Of a DNA stretch of 64,000 nucleotides, positions 45,763 through 56,768 are shown piece after piece. How positions within the stretch are numbered: position 1 is the stretch's first letter; each line of letters begins with the position of its first letter. Under the pieces are notes generated by a model that was given only the letters and a program-made list of their open reading frames with translations, was not told the origin of the DNA and did no database searches. The position numbers and the translations under genes were made by a program. Source of the stretch: Hypoxylon rubiginosum (lineage: Eukaryota; Ascomycota; Sordariomycetes; Xylariales; Hypoxylaceae); NCBI GenBank assembly GCA_902806565.1, contig CADCXA010000030.1:496001-560000 (forward strand). The letters run 5' to 3'.

Positions 45763-46375
45763 TGCTCCAGCAATCCGCGAATGAAATATTCGTCTCAGCA
45801 GTGTGGTCACGAGTTGTTATGGGATGAAAATGTAGGAGGGAGAAAGATGACTGTTGTGAGTTGAAAGCGTGGGATGCGGACATGGCGAACAGCCTGGTAA
45901 AAAGCCTGACCCCAACGAAGCTTCAATATTGACCAATGAGGTCCAGAGAGTAGATATTCCACATAACTGTGTACATAGCACTACATCTAAGCCACAATTT
46001 GTCCCAAGCCCCTACATCGGGTATGGTAAGCCATAGGCGACGGGAAAAATTCAAAGCAGTGAAATATAAAAAAAGGATTACAAGGTCAAAATCAGCATTG
46101 TGCTCAACATGCAAAAGTTTGAGATCTCCAAGTCGTTATATTAATATCTACTTCACAGTGCGGCGGCCAGCCAGCCCGCAGAACCTTGAGTGAAGGTCAT
46201 CATAAGTAGCGACTCCAGCAGGTAAAGTTCCGAACAATCCATGCAAAATGGGGGTATCTTGTGTGCTCAACAGCCCAGCTTCGCCTCCCGCAAAAGTCTA
46301 ATCATCGCTCTTGCTACGCTCATATTCCACGAAAAAGGAATAAGCATTCGCGCTTCCTAGTGCATCCATCGCGCC
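45763..46375. other. intergenic spacer
   Basis: Upstream of the STAND-like gene and 3' flank of the small-protein gene; no coding frame recognised. Confidence 0.45.
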
Positions 46376-46793
46376 TTAGTAGAGACCGACACAGATGTCA
46401 CCCCTGACTCTAGCGGTCAGGTGGACCTCGGCTTCCAAGTCGAGCTTGATGCCAACGAGGAGGGCGGCGGCCTTCTGGTTGCCATGCTCATCGGTTGCGC
46501 CCCTGAGCAGTTGACCTAAGGGAGAGTCACGTTAGTAATCGTTAATTGATGTTTACACAAGAGTCTTCTTACCTGCTGGCTGGGATAGACCGGCTGAGGT
46601 TGGTAACTGGGGTAGAGTCTGGGAGAGCTGGTTCTGGGGACGACGGCCACCACGGGCTTGGCCATCGGACTCCGAGTCGCTATTGTAGGCGACGTTGTTC
46701 TTCATGGGGATAGCGGAGGCACTGGATCATGTTAGTTGAAGCACGATGCTGAAGCCGAAGATCAAGAGAAACTCACGTGCTGGGAGTAGCCAT
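46376..46793 (-). CDS. conserved-looking small hypothetical protein (101 aa)
   Basis: Three exons: 46793-46777 (17 nt), 46721-46573 and 46515-46376. All borders are canonical (GTGAGT...CCAG; GTAAGA...CTTAG), and frames join without stops. The protein begins M-A-T-P-S-T, has a Ser/Asp/Arg-rich disordered half (YNSDSESDGQARGGRRPQNQ), and ends in a hydrophobic-alternating segment (ALLVGIKLDLEAEVHLTARV) likely to form a beta hairpin. No characterised domain is known to me; similar small proteins seem widespread in filamentous ascomycetes. It could only be found by joining exons, because none is longer than 50 codons. Confidence 0.75.
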
Positions 46794-47545
46794 TTTGAAT
46801 TATTGGTTTTAGGATTGATGAATGGAGATCTCAAAAAGGTTGGAAATGAAGATTGGTGAAGGTGTAAGGTCAGGCCGGCTGAAGTTGTTGTGAAGATAGA
46901 AGTTGATGCTGGATGGTATAGATCAAATCTTCAACATCGAACTGAGAACAACTCTTATATCTATTGAAGTTCAGCACTGGCTGTGGAAAAAACCTCTACT
47001 TCTCCAGACTTCACCAGGGGTTGTTCTCTTCGTTATCGAAACATCCGGATGGTGTCTGGTTCACTGCGACGCAGATCTCATTCCTAAGCACATCGATGTA
47101 ACGTCCTCGTCCGATATGGCACGATAGAACTCGTCCAATTATCCCTTAAGAGAGTTACAATGAAGACTTCGTCGTCCTCTCATTGCTTAGCTCTGTCCGG
47201 GGTGTAGTGGATCCCCTGGATCAAAGCGCAGAGCCTCAAACATCCAGGGTCTCGCTTGACCCCTGCCTGGCCTGACAGCAGTTGAATCTGATCTGAGGAT
47301 GGCATGATTCATCGGGAAATAGGGATTCTTAAGTGCGATAAGAAATTAGTCTATTACAAGGACCCTGAAATCGATGATGTTCTAGAGCTCTCGTGGCGAT
47401 TTTTTGTAGTTTGTCGGAGATTGTAAGAAACATCTTATCCATCCTTCTGTCTTGAGCAGGACATCGGGAAACTTTGCGAAACATCAAGATTTTTTCTTCT
47501 TTCTCAATTGCAAGTTTAGAGAGTTGGTCTTTGAGTACGAGACTC
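46794..47545. promoter_or_regulatory. divergent intergenic region
   Basis: The 5' sides of the small-protein gene (minus) and of the hypothetical gene at 47546 (plus) face each other here, so both promoters must lie inside. Frames at 46903-47127 and 47329-47559 have no coding character. No site is assigned. Confidence 0.4.
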
Positions 47546-48781
47546 ATGTCGTCTAACATTCACGCATCGGAAACTTTCACATTTCAAGGGAAAACCCTTC
47601 AAGAAGCCCTCGAAGAAGTAGCCATGGCTTTACCTATGATATTGGCGCTCACAATCGCCCCTGCTCTATTGGGTACGCAAGAAGCGATCCGGCAAAGTCA
47701 GTCGAAGAATAAACGTGAAGAGCATCGGTCTCGTCGCTGCAATCTTGCTGTCTCTTGCGTGAAGCAGTCAATTCGAAGTCGCGACGTACACGGCAAGTTA
47801 GTCGTTCTGAAAGATAACAAGGTGAGTTGCCTATTGTGATAAAGCATTAGGAAAATTACTTATAAGCAATTATCATAGCTCTATATCACCACTGGCGCCT
47901 CGACGAGTGAAGACGGTCAGCCTATCGCTACCGATAGCGGGTATCCATTCTCGGGATATTACCTACCGTACCCTGAAAAGACATATGAGGGTCTGGTCAG
48001 CACCATCAGCGACGACCCTCCGATGCTGAATTGGATATACGTTGACAAAGACACGTACGAAGTCAAGTACGGCGTTCGGGCTGATGCACAACCGCACATT
48101 ACAGGGCCATTCGACTGCACCCGGCAGGACCGGCGCATGACCTTGGAGGGCTGGGAGGGCTTCGTCGCAGCGGAAGAGTTCCCCGGAATATGGGCTCTAT
48201 ACTTCGACCGCGACGATGATGGTCTAGTGACGAAAGTCCCTATGGGAACTAGAGTGCTCGAAGTAGAGTTGACGAGGCGCGAGAAGAAGGAACGGAAGCC
48301 CGAGCCGGATCCCAACCAGCCGCAGACGTTAGACGAGAAGATGAAGCAACACAAGGAACAGACACAAAGAGAAGAGGAGGAGAGACAAGAGATGCTTGGA
48401 CAGCAGCAGCAAGCCGGTACGAATGCGCAAACAACAGAAGAGACGCAGCAGAACGGTATAGCTGCTACAGACCACCAGCCGGAAGTGACGCCGCAGGCAC
48501 GCGTATCGCTAGACTTGGGGAAGCTGAATCTTGAGGTCCCTAACGCGGGACAATCGTCGGGTGGCATCCTTCACTCGCCAAGCGTAGCGACTGACAACGT
48601 CTCATTCTGGTCTGCGGCCAGGAAAGGCGACGGGATTAGCGATACTGACTCGGTTACTGCGGCTAGCTCGATAGTTGATAGACATGAGATCGATGAGCCT
48701 AGAGAGCAGGGCTACAAGCGGCCCTATGTAGAAGATGAACCTGCGTCTGATGCGATAGACACCGATGTAAATAGTACATAG
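47546..48781 (+). CDS. hypothetical fungal protein with acidic disordered tail
   Basis: Two exons, 47546-47821 and 47879-48781 (392 aa), with a 57-nt phase-0 intron. A hydrophobic stretch (MALPMILALTIAPALLG, about residues 30-46) could be a membrane-binding helix. The middle (residues ~93-230) is compact and aromatic, with WIYVDKDTYEVKYGVR and GWEGFVAAEEFPGIWALYFDRDDDG. The last ~150 residues are polar, Gln/Glu-rich and probably disordered. No characterised domain is recognised; the middle block looks like a conserved fungal-specific domain. ATG 47546 was preferred over an upstream in-frame start because the latter adds an unlikely Ser-rich leader. Confidence 0.72.
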
Positions 48782-49792
48782 ATAAAACAGTTCGTTTCGA
48801 CGATCGGAGCGTTGCAGGGATAGATTATGGTCTTAAGATAATAATATGATGGCCATAATATGAAGAGCTCAATGAAAGGCCAGGTTGCTTTTGCTATCTT
48901 GAAGTAACGCAGTTGACTCAATATTTCGTAGTCGCTAGCATTTAAGGATCGATAGCTTTGTCCAGTGGAATCTCGTCCATAGAAATTAGCGCTTGTGTAG
49001 CTGTTCTATCCATTCGTCAAATATCCATCTCAATAATACCGATCATATAGGCCAGAATAGGAGTGGAATAGAGAATACGACGAGAATGCTACAGTCTCCC
49101 AACCTCCAGTTATGAATATAGGATACAGATTTTGAACATGGCAAGTTTGGTTGTGCGAAGCGCTGCGGGGCTAGCAGTGTTAAGGTGCCTTGGGTGCCCT
49201 AGAGGCCCTAGGTGCCCTAGCGGTTCTTAGCCTGCATAGACTTTGGTTATCTTCATTTGAACTTGATAACTTAGCCTTAACTCATCTCAACTCAACTCCC
49301 CTTCTCAAAAATGAAAATCTGGAAAATTATAAACATGTAGATGAGGCTAGCCTAGGCCTTTACTAGCCATGTGGCGATGATGGGGGCCGTACACTTCGTG
49401 GATCCTCTGTCGTCGTTTCAAATGCAACTGTGCTTGGGGAGCTGGGCGTCTCTGGGCCCATATCAGCTGTTTTCTAGGGCCTTGACGTCTCATCTTAACC
49501 CCCTATAAATCCGCAATCATGCGGTTTTCCTCTCCCAACCGTCGCCTTCGACAACTCTCTTGCTGATCAGGAGAAAGGCTGCTGGCAGCTCCTGCTATGA
49601 TGTGATTCCTTGATCGATTGAGAATAACCAAAACTGATTTGTACTATTACTATGATCTTCGTGTTTCTGCCACACTACCTAATTTCTAAAAACGGCTGGC
49701 CACATTAGACACCGGATTGTATGAGTATGGGTATGGTTGAGATGCCATGTAATAAGATTCATCAGCATCGGTGAAAAAGAAAAACGTTCAGA
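48782..49792. other. intergenic spacer with short GGTGCCCTAG repeats
   Basis: No gene seen. Between about 49184 and 49220 three imperfect copies of GGTGCCCTAG stand close together. Confidence 0.5.
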
Positions 49793-50978
49793 ATGCTCGC
49801 GGATATCCTGCGCTCCTTGACCGACGATAACAGCGACTCGGGCGGTATAGCGCAACTGGTCGTCACCGCTCTAGGTTCGAGCGGGCAGCATTACATCTGT
49901 TGGAAGACACATTCTGGGGAATATAGACAACGTAAGTCTCTAGAATTTCGACGATATTTGCTTCAACAGTATGCTTATCAAGCTGCGCATTCTAGAATCC
50001 AACGGCCTTCCGAAAACACTACAAGAATGGCTATTCCCGGCCGACGGCAGCACGAGAGACTTCGAAACCCTCCAGGTGATACTATCGGGCGAAGACAGCT
50101 TCTGGGCTTCTGACACGAATGGCGAAGTACGGAGCGAACCCTCGGACTCCCAGCAACGGCTCCGGCGCGCCCTGACGTTCAGTGGTGAGAGCTTATCTCC
50201 GACGAGTAAAAGACGGATGAGTAGAACACGGGAGCTTTCCGTAGGGGAAACAGAACGGCCAAGGTCAAGCACACTCCCTTCTATGTCGCCAACGGTAGAC
50301 CATCTGCCCGGGCCGCACCTAAAACCACCAACAAGCCATGGCCGATCATCATCCGCAGACAAACTCCGCAGAATATCGCTTGTTTCGTTCGCCTTCAACC
50401 AACAGAGGAGATCGTGGGCCACACGCCCGCGAAGTATGGTGGCCGGTGCCGAAGATTTGGGCGTGTTAAAAGAACAGCCGAGTCCTCGACGATCTGAACT
50501 CCCGCCAACGCCGGCCAAACCCCCGACCCCACCACCAACTACAGCCGCAGAGGATCGGTGCACTTGCGGCCACCGAGATAATGACAGCGCAGTGGCCCAT
50601 AAACAAAGGCCAAGAGCGAACACGCAACCCAGGACTGGTTACGCAGACGCCAGCGTCCAAACAGACCCAACTCCTATCCCCGAGCCCGAAATCACCATGG
50701 ACGACTTCCACCACCGAAGGCATAAGCACCATTATCGGCGGGAGTCTTCGGCATCCACTACATCAACCATCGAGTCGTCCTACCGCAGCAATAACAGCAG
50801 CAAACGCTCCAGTTTCGAGACGACCACGACGCGGCCCGACTCGCAGTGCTTCTCGGATTCCGGGTGGAAGCAGCAATGGAAACCATCGAACCCCGTCATC
50901 ATGGGGCGGATGCAGGATTACTTCCGATCCTCGACCTACACGCTGGGGGCTGCCTTGCAGCCGCAAGGGATGGTGTAA
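49793..50978 (+). CDS. hypothetical disordered Ser/Arg/Pro-rich protein with conserved N-terminus
   Basis: Two exons, 49793-49931 and 49996-50978 (373 aa). Donor GTAAGT and acceptor TTCTAG (64-nt intron) give RQ|QSNGLPKTLQEWLFPADG, the only join that keeps both conserved-looking halves. Residues 1-110 are folded-looking (VVTALGSSGQHYICWKTHSG and FETLQVILSGEDSFWASD). The remainder is low-complexity, with proline runs (PPTPAKPPTPPP), a CTCGHRD pair, His-rich and Ser/Thr-rich stretches. No family with known function was recognised. The N-terminal sequence has the look of a conserved ascomycete hypothetical protein. Confidence 0.72.
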
Positions 50979-51346
50979 GGTCCTATCTTCTAATTCGGAG
51001 ATTCGTTTTTAGCAGTATATAACATTTAAGCGGGGGAACAAACGGAGTTCATCGGCGCTGGCATTGTGTATAAAAGCAAGTGTCGAGGTATTCAGTACAT
51101 ATTCATCAGTGGTTCGGCTTCATTTAGCCGCTTTACATTAGGAAACATTTAATCAGAGAAATTCAAATGCTACCATTTAGATCTTATTGGACTCACTAAG
51201 ACAAAATTCACAGAAATAGCTTGCGTGTAATCGAGGTAGCTACGAAACTGTTGTTAATACACGTATTCATACACAACGACAAGACAACATTAGAGGTCAA
51301 ATTTCATATTCTATTTGCACAACAGTGCGTATTGGTAGCTTTACAT
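50979..51346. other. intergenic spacer between convergent gene ends
   Basis: 3' flanks of the disordered-protein gene and of GPI16; nothing else seen. Confidence 0.5.
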
Positions 51347-53264
51347 CTATTCTACCTTTCCCTTAGCCCCTTTTAACTTCTCCGCTAGCTTAATAATGCC
51401 AGCGAGGATCTTGCCTTTCAAGCCGCCGACACTAACCTGGGGAGCCTCATCAGCTCCAACGAATCTTCGTATCAGGATATTGTACAAGCCTCCGAAAGCA
51501 AGAGCGATAGCCGTGCTCGTGAAGATGATTACATTGTACGGCATACTGAAATCTGGTGTCGGCAGGCTGAGGAGTAAGGTGGTAGTTCTCAGGTTGGATG
51601 TCTTCTGCCGCTCTATAGGGACGTCAGGGGAGTCGGAAGGTAGTATGGTGATAACGGCCGCTGCGACGTCGAAGCCGCGGTTGGCGTCCGGTGGGTACTC
51701 GGTGTACCGTAAGATAGACTTCTCAAAATCGTAGGTAAGAAAAACCGTGCTGGCTGGCGGAATGCGCATTCGCAGCTCCAGTTGTGTACCTCGGACGCGG
51801 TCTAGTGCCGGCCGATAATAAATCTCCTCAATAACATCTTGACTAGACCTTAATTCTCCATCGATGTGAGTCTTAAGGGTGTGGAGGTAAATCCGCATAA
51901 ACCAAGGCAAGCTCTCCATGTAAACAAACTCAACCTCGGTGTCCAGGCTTGGGTTGGTGAGGATAGTCCTAACTCCGCCGCGTTCGTATCCATGGCCTGT
52001 GAAGCTACGCTCCGCGTACAGAAGTGGTGTTTCCGGTTCAACAATATCATTGACGCTTGTCACGCCATGTTCACCTTCTCGCGATATATGAGGAAGGATG
52101 AATGAGAAACCATCATCAGATGGAATTTGATAGCATCGTGAGAGTCCATTCGGATTCTTTATTTCGGTTGCGCCAGCAGTAGTGTAGATATCCCTACTGT
52201 GGGGAACCTGGATGCAAACTGGAGGAATATTTGAGTTGCTCAATGGGCAGGCCCCCTTAATTGCCTTTCCAAAAACTTGATCGAGCGCCCAGTCTTGGCC
52301 CTCGACAAAGTCAGTCGGGAAGCACGTGTCGCCAGAATGGTAGGGCTTCGATGAGTTGCACTTCAGATCATGGCCAGGTGCTGGTCTTGGAATAGGATTA
52401 TCTAGAGCAGTTAGAAATCCAATTGGCAAGCGAGATGATGGTCTTTACTCACCCCTAGGTCGTTTGGACCTTTCGATATCCAAGACCATATCAATTGCCT
52501 GCTCAATCTGCAACACGCACTCCTCTCCGCTTGCACATATGGGTCGAATATCGATTGCCATGCTCTGCCAAGACGCATCGAAGAGCTTGTGCCCATCTAG
52601 CAAAGTCGAGATTCCCGCTTTTCCCTTGCACGGCAATAGCTTTAGAAAAGGGGTCAAGTTCTCCGTACAGACCACTTCTCTTGGCAGGACACCATGGAGC
52701 AATTGCATATTGGCAAGAGTAGAATTTGGGTGGTTTCCTTCGGGTTGGAAGGACATGACGGGTCGAGTGGTTCTGGTTTCATCGATGAAGTTCAAGGAGG
52801 CGCAAAAGAGGCCAGACAGGGCATTCGTTAAAGACAGCCATTTGCGATCCGCCCTAGAAGTAATTTTGTCAGCGATAGAAAGTCCAAGAGTCGAAGAAGA
52901 CATACTCTTCGTCTGTCTCTGCTTCTAACCACGCCCATAACTCAACACCTGTCCCACCTTCTTTCGTGCCATCCCACGGTCTCGCACCCCAGCTCTCAGC
53001 ATCCCATCTTCCCAAGCTGAACCTTAGATGAAGCTCTCTTGTTCCCACATGTTGCAATATCTGTCCTAGTGATCGAGGGAAGTACCGAAAGTTGTGCGCT
53101 TCGAATTGCGACAAGCTCGTGTTGGATCTGAAGTTGAAGCTGGCAAGGAGGTTAGACTGGGGCAATGGCTTCAGATTTAACTGTTCGTAATAGTCGGAAG
53201 TAACAGCAACAGCACTCCAAAAGAGAATCGAAAGGGGTATCAAGTAAGAAAAGAAATGACGCAT
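51347..53264 (-). CDS. GPI16: GPI transamidase subunit Gpi16 (PIG-T)
   Basis: Three exons: 53264-52906, 52853-52453 and 52401-51347 (604 aa, close to yeast Gpi16, 610 aa). A signal peptide is followed by SDYYEQLNLKPLP and then FNFRSNTSLSQFEAHNFRYFPRSLGQIL, the hallmark start of PIG-T proteins. Later come LTNALSGLFCASLNFID, FTGHGYERGGVRTILTNPSL and a C-terminal membrane helix (NVIIFTSTAIALAFGGLYN) before a basic tail. Gpi16 is an ER-lumenal part of the complex that cleaves the C-terminal signal and attaches GPI anchors. It pairs by a disulphide with the catalytic Gpi8. It is divergent from LUC7, both being housekeeping genes. Confidence 0.94.
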
Positions 53265-53730
53265 CGTGGCCGTCGATGGTCCATCAGGACGACCTTTTAT
53301 TGTGAAGTTTGTAGTTGCAAAGTTGTAGAATGGACGTGACTCTAGCAGAGACAAAATGGTAATAGGTACGTCAATTATCCAATACGAGCTTCCAGCAACG
53401 TGGAATAATTTCAGCGAGGCTTTAGTGGTGTTAGGTCGCATAAGGGTCCCCTGGTTTTCCGGGGCCCCCTGCAGAACCCGCTAACCAACATGGCTTCGCC
53501 ACTAAGAGGACCTAATTGGTCCCCGCAAAATGCAAGGAAGCATCCGTTCTCTTTCGATTCTTTCAGCCTTGTTGCCAACCTCAACTTTTCAATACCACAC
53601 CAACGTACAACTTACAGCGGTTGCAGTCCTGTCAGAACCACCACATTCTTACAAGTAAGCGACATAATTACTATACAAGACATACACGGGAGTATAGAGG
53701 GGCTTCCTTCCCCCATTGTGAATTCCAAAT
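53265..53730. promoter_or_regulatory. bidirectional promoter of GPI16 and LUC7
   Basis: 466 bases between divergent start codons. The mid part around 53440-53475 is GC-rich, and both sides hold pyrimidine-rich leaders. No specific element is assigned. Confidence 0.5.
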
Positions 53731-54640
53731 ATGGCGGCAGAACAAAGAAAGCTGCTCGGTAAGTCTCAAACATCTTCCTCTTCTCTGAAGTTGTCTTGCT
53801 AACCTCCCTCCAGAGCAGCTCATGGGCGGACCGCAAACCTCGCGCGCAACCCAAGTCTCCCTCACCGACCCCAAAGTATGCCGATCCTACATCGTCGGCA
53901 CGTGCCCACACGATCTCTTCACCAACACAAGACAAGACCTAGGTCCGTGTCCCAAGATCCACGCCGAGTCGCTCAAGTCGGAGTACGAGGCGCTGCCCGA
54001 CTCCGCGCGCCAGAAGTACGGCTTCGACATGGACTACGCGCGGGACCTGCAGAAGTACATCGAGGAGTGCAACCGGCGGATCGACCAGGCGCAGCGGCGC
54101 CTCGAGAAGACCCCCGACGAGATCCGGCAGACCAACGTGCTGCTCAAGACGATCTCGGACCTGAGCCAGACGATCAACTGCGGCCTGCAGGAGGTGCAGA
54201 CGCTCGGGGACCTGGGCGAGGTGAGCCGGGCGTACGACGAGTTCTTCCGGGTCCGGCAGGCCGCCCAGGCCAAGATGGAGCGCGAGCGCGAGCTCAAGAA
54301 CCTGGCCGACACCAGCGGCCCCTCGGGCCACCAGAAGCTCCAGGTCTGCGACGTCTGCGGCGCCTACCTGTCCCGCCTCGACAACGACCGCCGCCTCGCC
54401 GACCACTTCTACGGCAAGATGCACCTCGGCTACGCCCAGATGCGCAAGACCTACGACGCCCTGCCCAAGGACATCCGCGGCCGCCCGCGCCCGCAGATGC
54501 AGGACGACGGCCCCCGGGACGACGGCGGCTACGGCGACGGCTGGAAGGGCGGGGGGCCTCGGGGGCCCAGGCGCGGCGGCGGCGGCGGCGGCGGCGGCTA
54601 TGGAGGTAGAAGCGGACGCGGATACCGCGGCGGGTGGTGA
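53731..54640 (+). CDS. LUC7: U1 snRNP-associated splicing factor Luc7
   Basis: Two exons, 53731-53758 and 53814-54640 (284 aa). The first exon encodes only M-A-A-E-Q-R-K-L-L before a 55-nt phase-1 intron. Luc7 features are LMGGPQ, the first zinc finger with VCRSYIVGTCPHDLFTNTR (CCCH), a long coiled coil (residues ~85-185), and the second finger VCDVCGAYLSR...ADHFYGKMHLGY (C2H2). An RGG/Gly-rich tail ends the protein. In yeast Luc7 helps U1 snRNP choose 5' splice sites. Third positions are almost all G/C, so the other frames over this gene are long and open but are only shadows. Confidence 0.95.
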
Positions 54641-54980
54641 TATACTAAGACTATGTATTCATAAATTCATGGTACGGAGTTATTGGCGTTCGGGCCTTAA
54701 GAGTCAAAAAGTAGACGTGATACCAATATGGTCAGGCAAGCCTACGATAGATAGGTATAATGCTGTCAATTAATTCTCTGTAATCCAATACATCCTCAAA
54801 TGATTCATCGCTTTGGTATCTAATTGTTGTTTTTCCAAGCCTCGGTCTAGACATCGCCTCAAACGCTTATAATAAGTATTGATTTTCCATCCTTTTACTA
54901 GTTATCCTTAACGCGCTCTATTAAATTGATTTATACTTGCGAATTTTTAGGGGAACGGCTTGTCCCTCGAGGAAGACAAC
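54641..54980. other. intergenic spacer between convergent gene ends
   Basis: AT-rich 3' regions of LUC7 and of the RGG-rich gene. Confidence 0.5.
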
Positions 54981-56171
54981 CTATGACTTCGTAGCGTCAA
55001 GCGCGGCCATCTCGTCGTCCCACTTGCCAACAAGAGGCGAGTTGAGGTCCGGTGATAGAGCAGAAGAGGCTGCCGCGTCTGTTGGTTGGCCCGTCGTATC
55101 GAGCTTCTTAGGCGGTGGCAGAGCCGGGAAGTCGTCGACTATGGGGGGAGCTTGCGCTGCCTTTGGTTGGCGAGTCGCATTGCCGTTTGGCGCTGCGGCG
55201 GCCGGCTTGCCGCCTCTCTCGAATTCGTTATATCCGCCTCGTCCGCCTCTGCCGCCGCCTCTGCCGCCACCTCTTCCGCGTCCGCCGCGCCCCCTTCCTC
55301 GGAAATCGTCAGGGCCGAACTCTCTCGGCGCGGGAGCGTCGTCCCTGTCGGCAAACCGGCTCGCGGCCATGCCGCTACTCCTCGCCCCGCGGATGCCGCC
55401 GTTGGCGCTTCGGAAGCCGGCCCGGCGATCGCGCTCCTCCTCGAAGTTCTTGCCCTCGTCCCAGTTGTTGCTACCTTCCTTGGCGCCCATGGCCTTGAGC
55501 TTGCGTTCGCGGTTCGCGGCGCGCTCCTCGTCCATGCGACGCTTCTCCTCGTCGCCTCTGCGGCGGCGCTCGGCCTCCTCGGCGCGCCGCTTCCGGGCCT
55601 CCTCCATGCCCTTCTCGTACGAGATGGCGTGCGAGCGGCTGTCGCGCTCGGCCTGCTCGAAGCGGCGCGTCTTCTCGGCGGCCAGGATCCGCATCTGCTC
55701 CATCTTAGCCGCGAGCTCGGACTCGGTCAGCTTCGTGCGCGGGTTCGCCCCCGAGGCCAGGCGGTCTGCCAGCGCCGTGTTCTGTCCGGGCTTTGCGGGA
55801 GCCGCTTGGGCTTTCTTGCCGTTCTCGCTGCCTTTTGCTGGGGATTCCTGCGACTCGGTGGCCCCGGCGCCCGGCGTGGCTGCTGCAGGTTTTGGAGATT
55901 GCTTGCGTGGTCGTGGATGCGGGTGATGCGACGCAGGAGGAGGCTTCGCATGTCGCGATTGGGCTAGAGACCGGGGCGCGCTTGGCGTGGGAGCCGCTTG
56001 GGTCGTTGCGGCGGGAGGTTCAGAGACAGGAGGTGGTTTGCTTTCGGCCGCTGGAGGAGTTGGCTGGTCATTGTGGATAGTCTGCGGTTGTACTACTTGT
56101 CTGGTTTCGACAGGTTCAAAATCATCCGCAAACAGGTCGTCGTCCGTTCGGCCGTTAAATTGATCGTCCAT
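54981..56171 (-). CDS. RGG-rich, highly charged RNA-binding-like protein
   Basis: One exon, 396 aa. An acidic start (M-D-D-Q-F-N-G) is followed by a Pro/Ala-rich region to about residue 135. Next is a helical, charged coiled-coil stretch (about 150-245, with KMEQMRILAAEKTRRFEQAE). An RG/RGG box (about 285-315, RGRGRGGRGRGGGRGG) and a short conserved-looking C-terminus LVGKWDDEMAALDA end the protein. RGG boxes bind RNA, and the overall layout resembles ribosome- or mRNA-associated fungal proteins (SERBP1/Stm1-like architecture), but no family domain can be asserted. Nucleotide composition and the neighbour LUC7 suggest a constitutively expressed gene. Confidence 0.75.
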   Translation of the reverse strand: MDDQFNGRTDDDLFADDFEPVETRQVVQPQTIHNDQPTPPAAESKPPPVSEPPAATTQAAPTPSAPRSLAQSRHAKPPPASHHPHPRPRKQSPKPAAATPGAGATESQESPAKGSENGKKAQAAPAKPGQNTALADRLASGANPRTKLTESELAAKMEQMRILAAEKTRRFEQAERDSRSHAISYEKGMEEARKRRAEEAERRRRGDEEKRRMDEERAANRERKLKAMGAKEGSNNWDEGKNFEEERDRRAGFRSANGGIRGARSSGMAASRFADRDDAPAPREFGPDDFRGRGRGGRGRGGGRGGGRGGRGGYNEFERGGKPAAAAPNGNATRQPKAAQAPPIVDDFPALPPPKKLDTTGQPTDAAASSALSPDLNSPLVGKWDDEMAALDATKS

Positions 56172-56733
56172 GATAGGCGAGGCTAGACACTATGAATGAA
56201 GGGTAAAGGAAGGATGTCGGTCAAAAGCAATTCTTATTCAAGAAAGGCGGATGTTAGGCTAAGCTACCGCTTGTCAAATTTTTCCTTTTCGACCTTACGT
56301 TTAACGTCGAGACCAATACAGTAAAGGGATAAGAAATCAAATAAGAAATCAAAAAGTCGAGAAATCGAGAATCGAGCCCCGCCACTTCGGCGTTTGCTAT
56401 AAGTTTCCCCAAACAGGCGGGGCCGCAAACTATCCTCGAGCTGGAACTTTAGCGGGAGAGCCCCCTCAGCGCCCCTCTGTGACCCCTGCACACGCACCAA
56501 ATCCCAAGAGTTTAGGCGGAGAAATCCCGGACCGTAACTTCCAAGCCGACAAGCATCATAATCTCTTTCCCAAGGTTCCAAGATGGTATTAATATGAACC
56601 GTAACAAAATTCATTAATACCCATTAAGACCCCCTAACAATCGTCCCAGTCATTCCACCAAACTCCAAATCCCAACACCAGATTGACGTGCAGAAGTGAA
56701 TCCTGATTCCTGGACAATAGCTTCCTTCAAGAA
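56172..56733. other. intergenic spacer
   Basis: The 5' flank of the RGG-rich gene and the 3' flank of the deoxyribosyltransferase-like gene. A frame at 56264-56614 has no coding character. Confidence 0.45.
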
Positions 56734-56768
56734 TCAAGTACCTCTCTCAGAATCAAGTACCTCTCTCA
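56731..56768. repeat. 19-bp tandem duplication at a gene's 3' end
   Basis: GAATCAAGTACCTCTCTCA is present twice head to tail (56731-56749 and 56750-56768). It spans the stop codon of the deoxyribosyltransferase-like gene. As 19 is not a multiple of three, the second copy is read in a different frame. Confidence 0.9.

Noticed and set aside
53878..54609. 243-codon second plus-strand frame inside LUC7
   Set aside because: Low-complexity Arg/Pro/Ala product; the LUC7 zinc fingers are in the other frame.
54937..55967. Long plus-strand frames over the RGG-rich gene
   Set aside because: They mirror the repeated RGG and Ala/Pro codons of the minus-strand gene and have no domain of their own.
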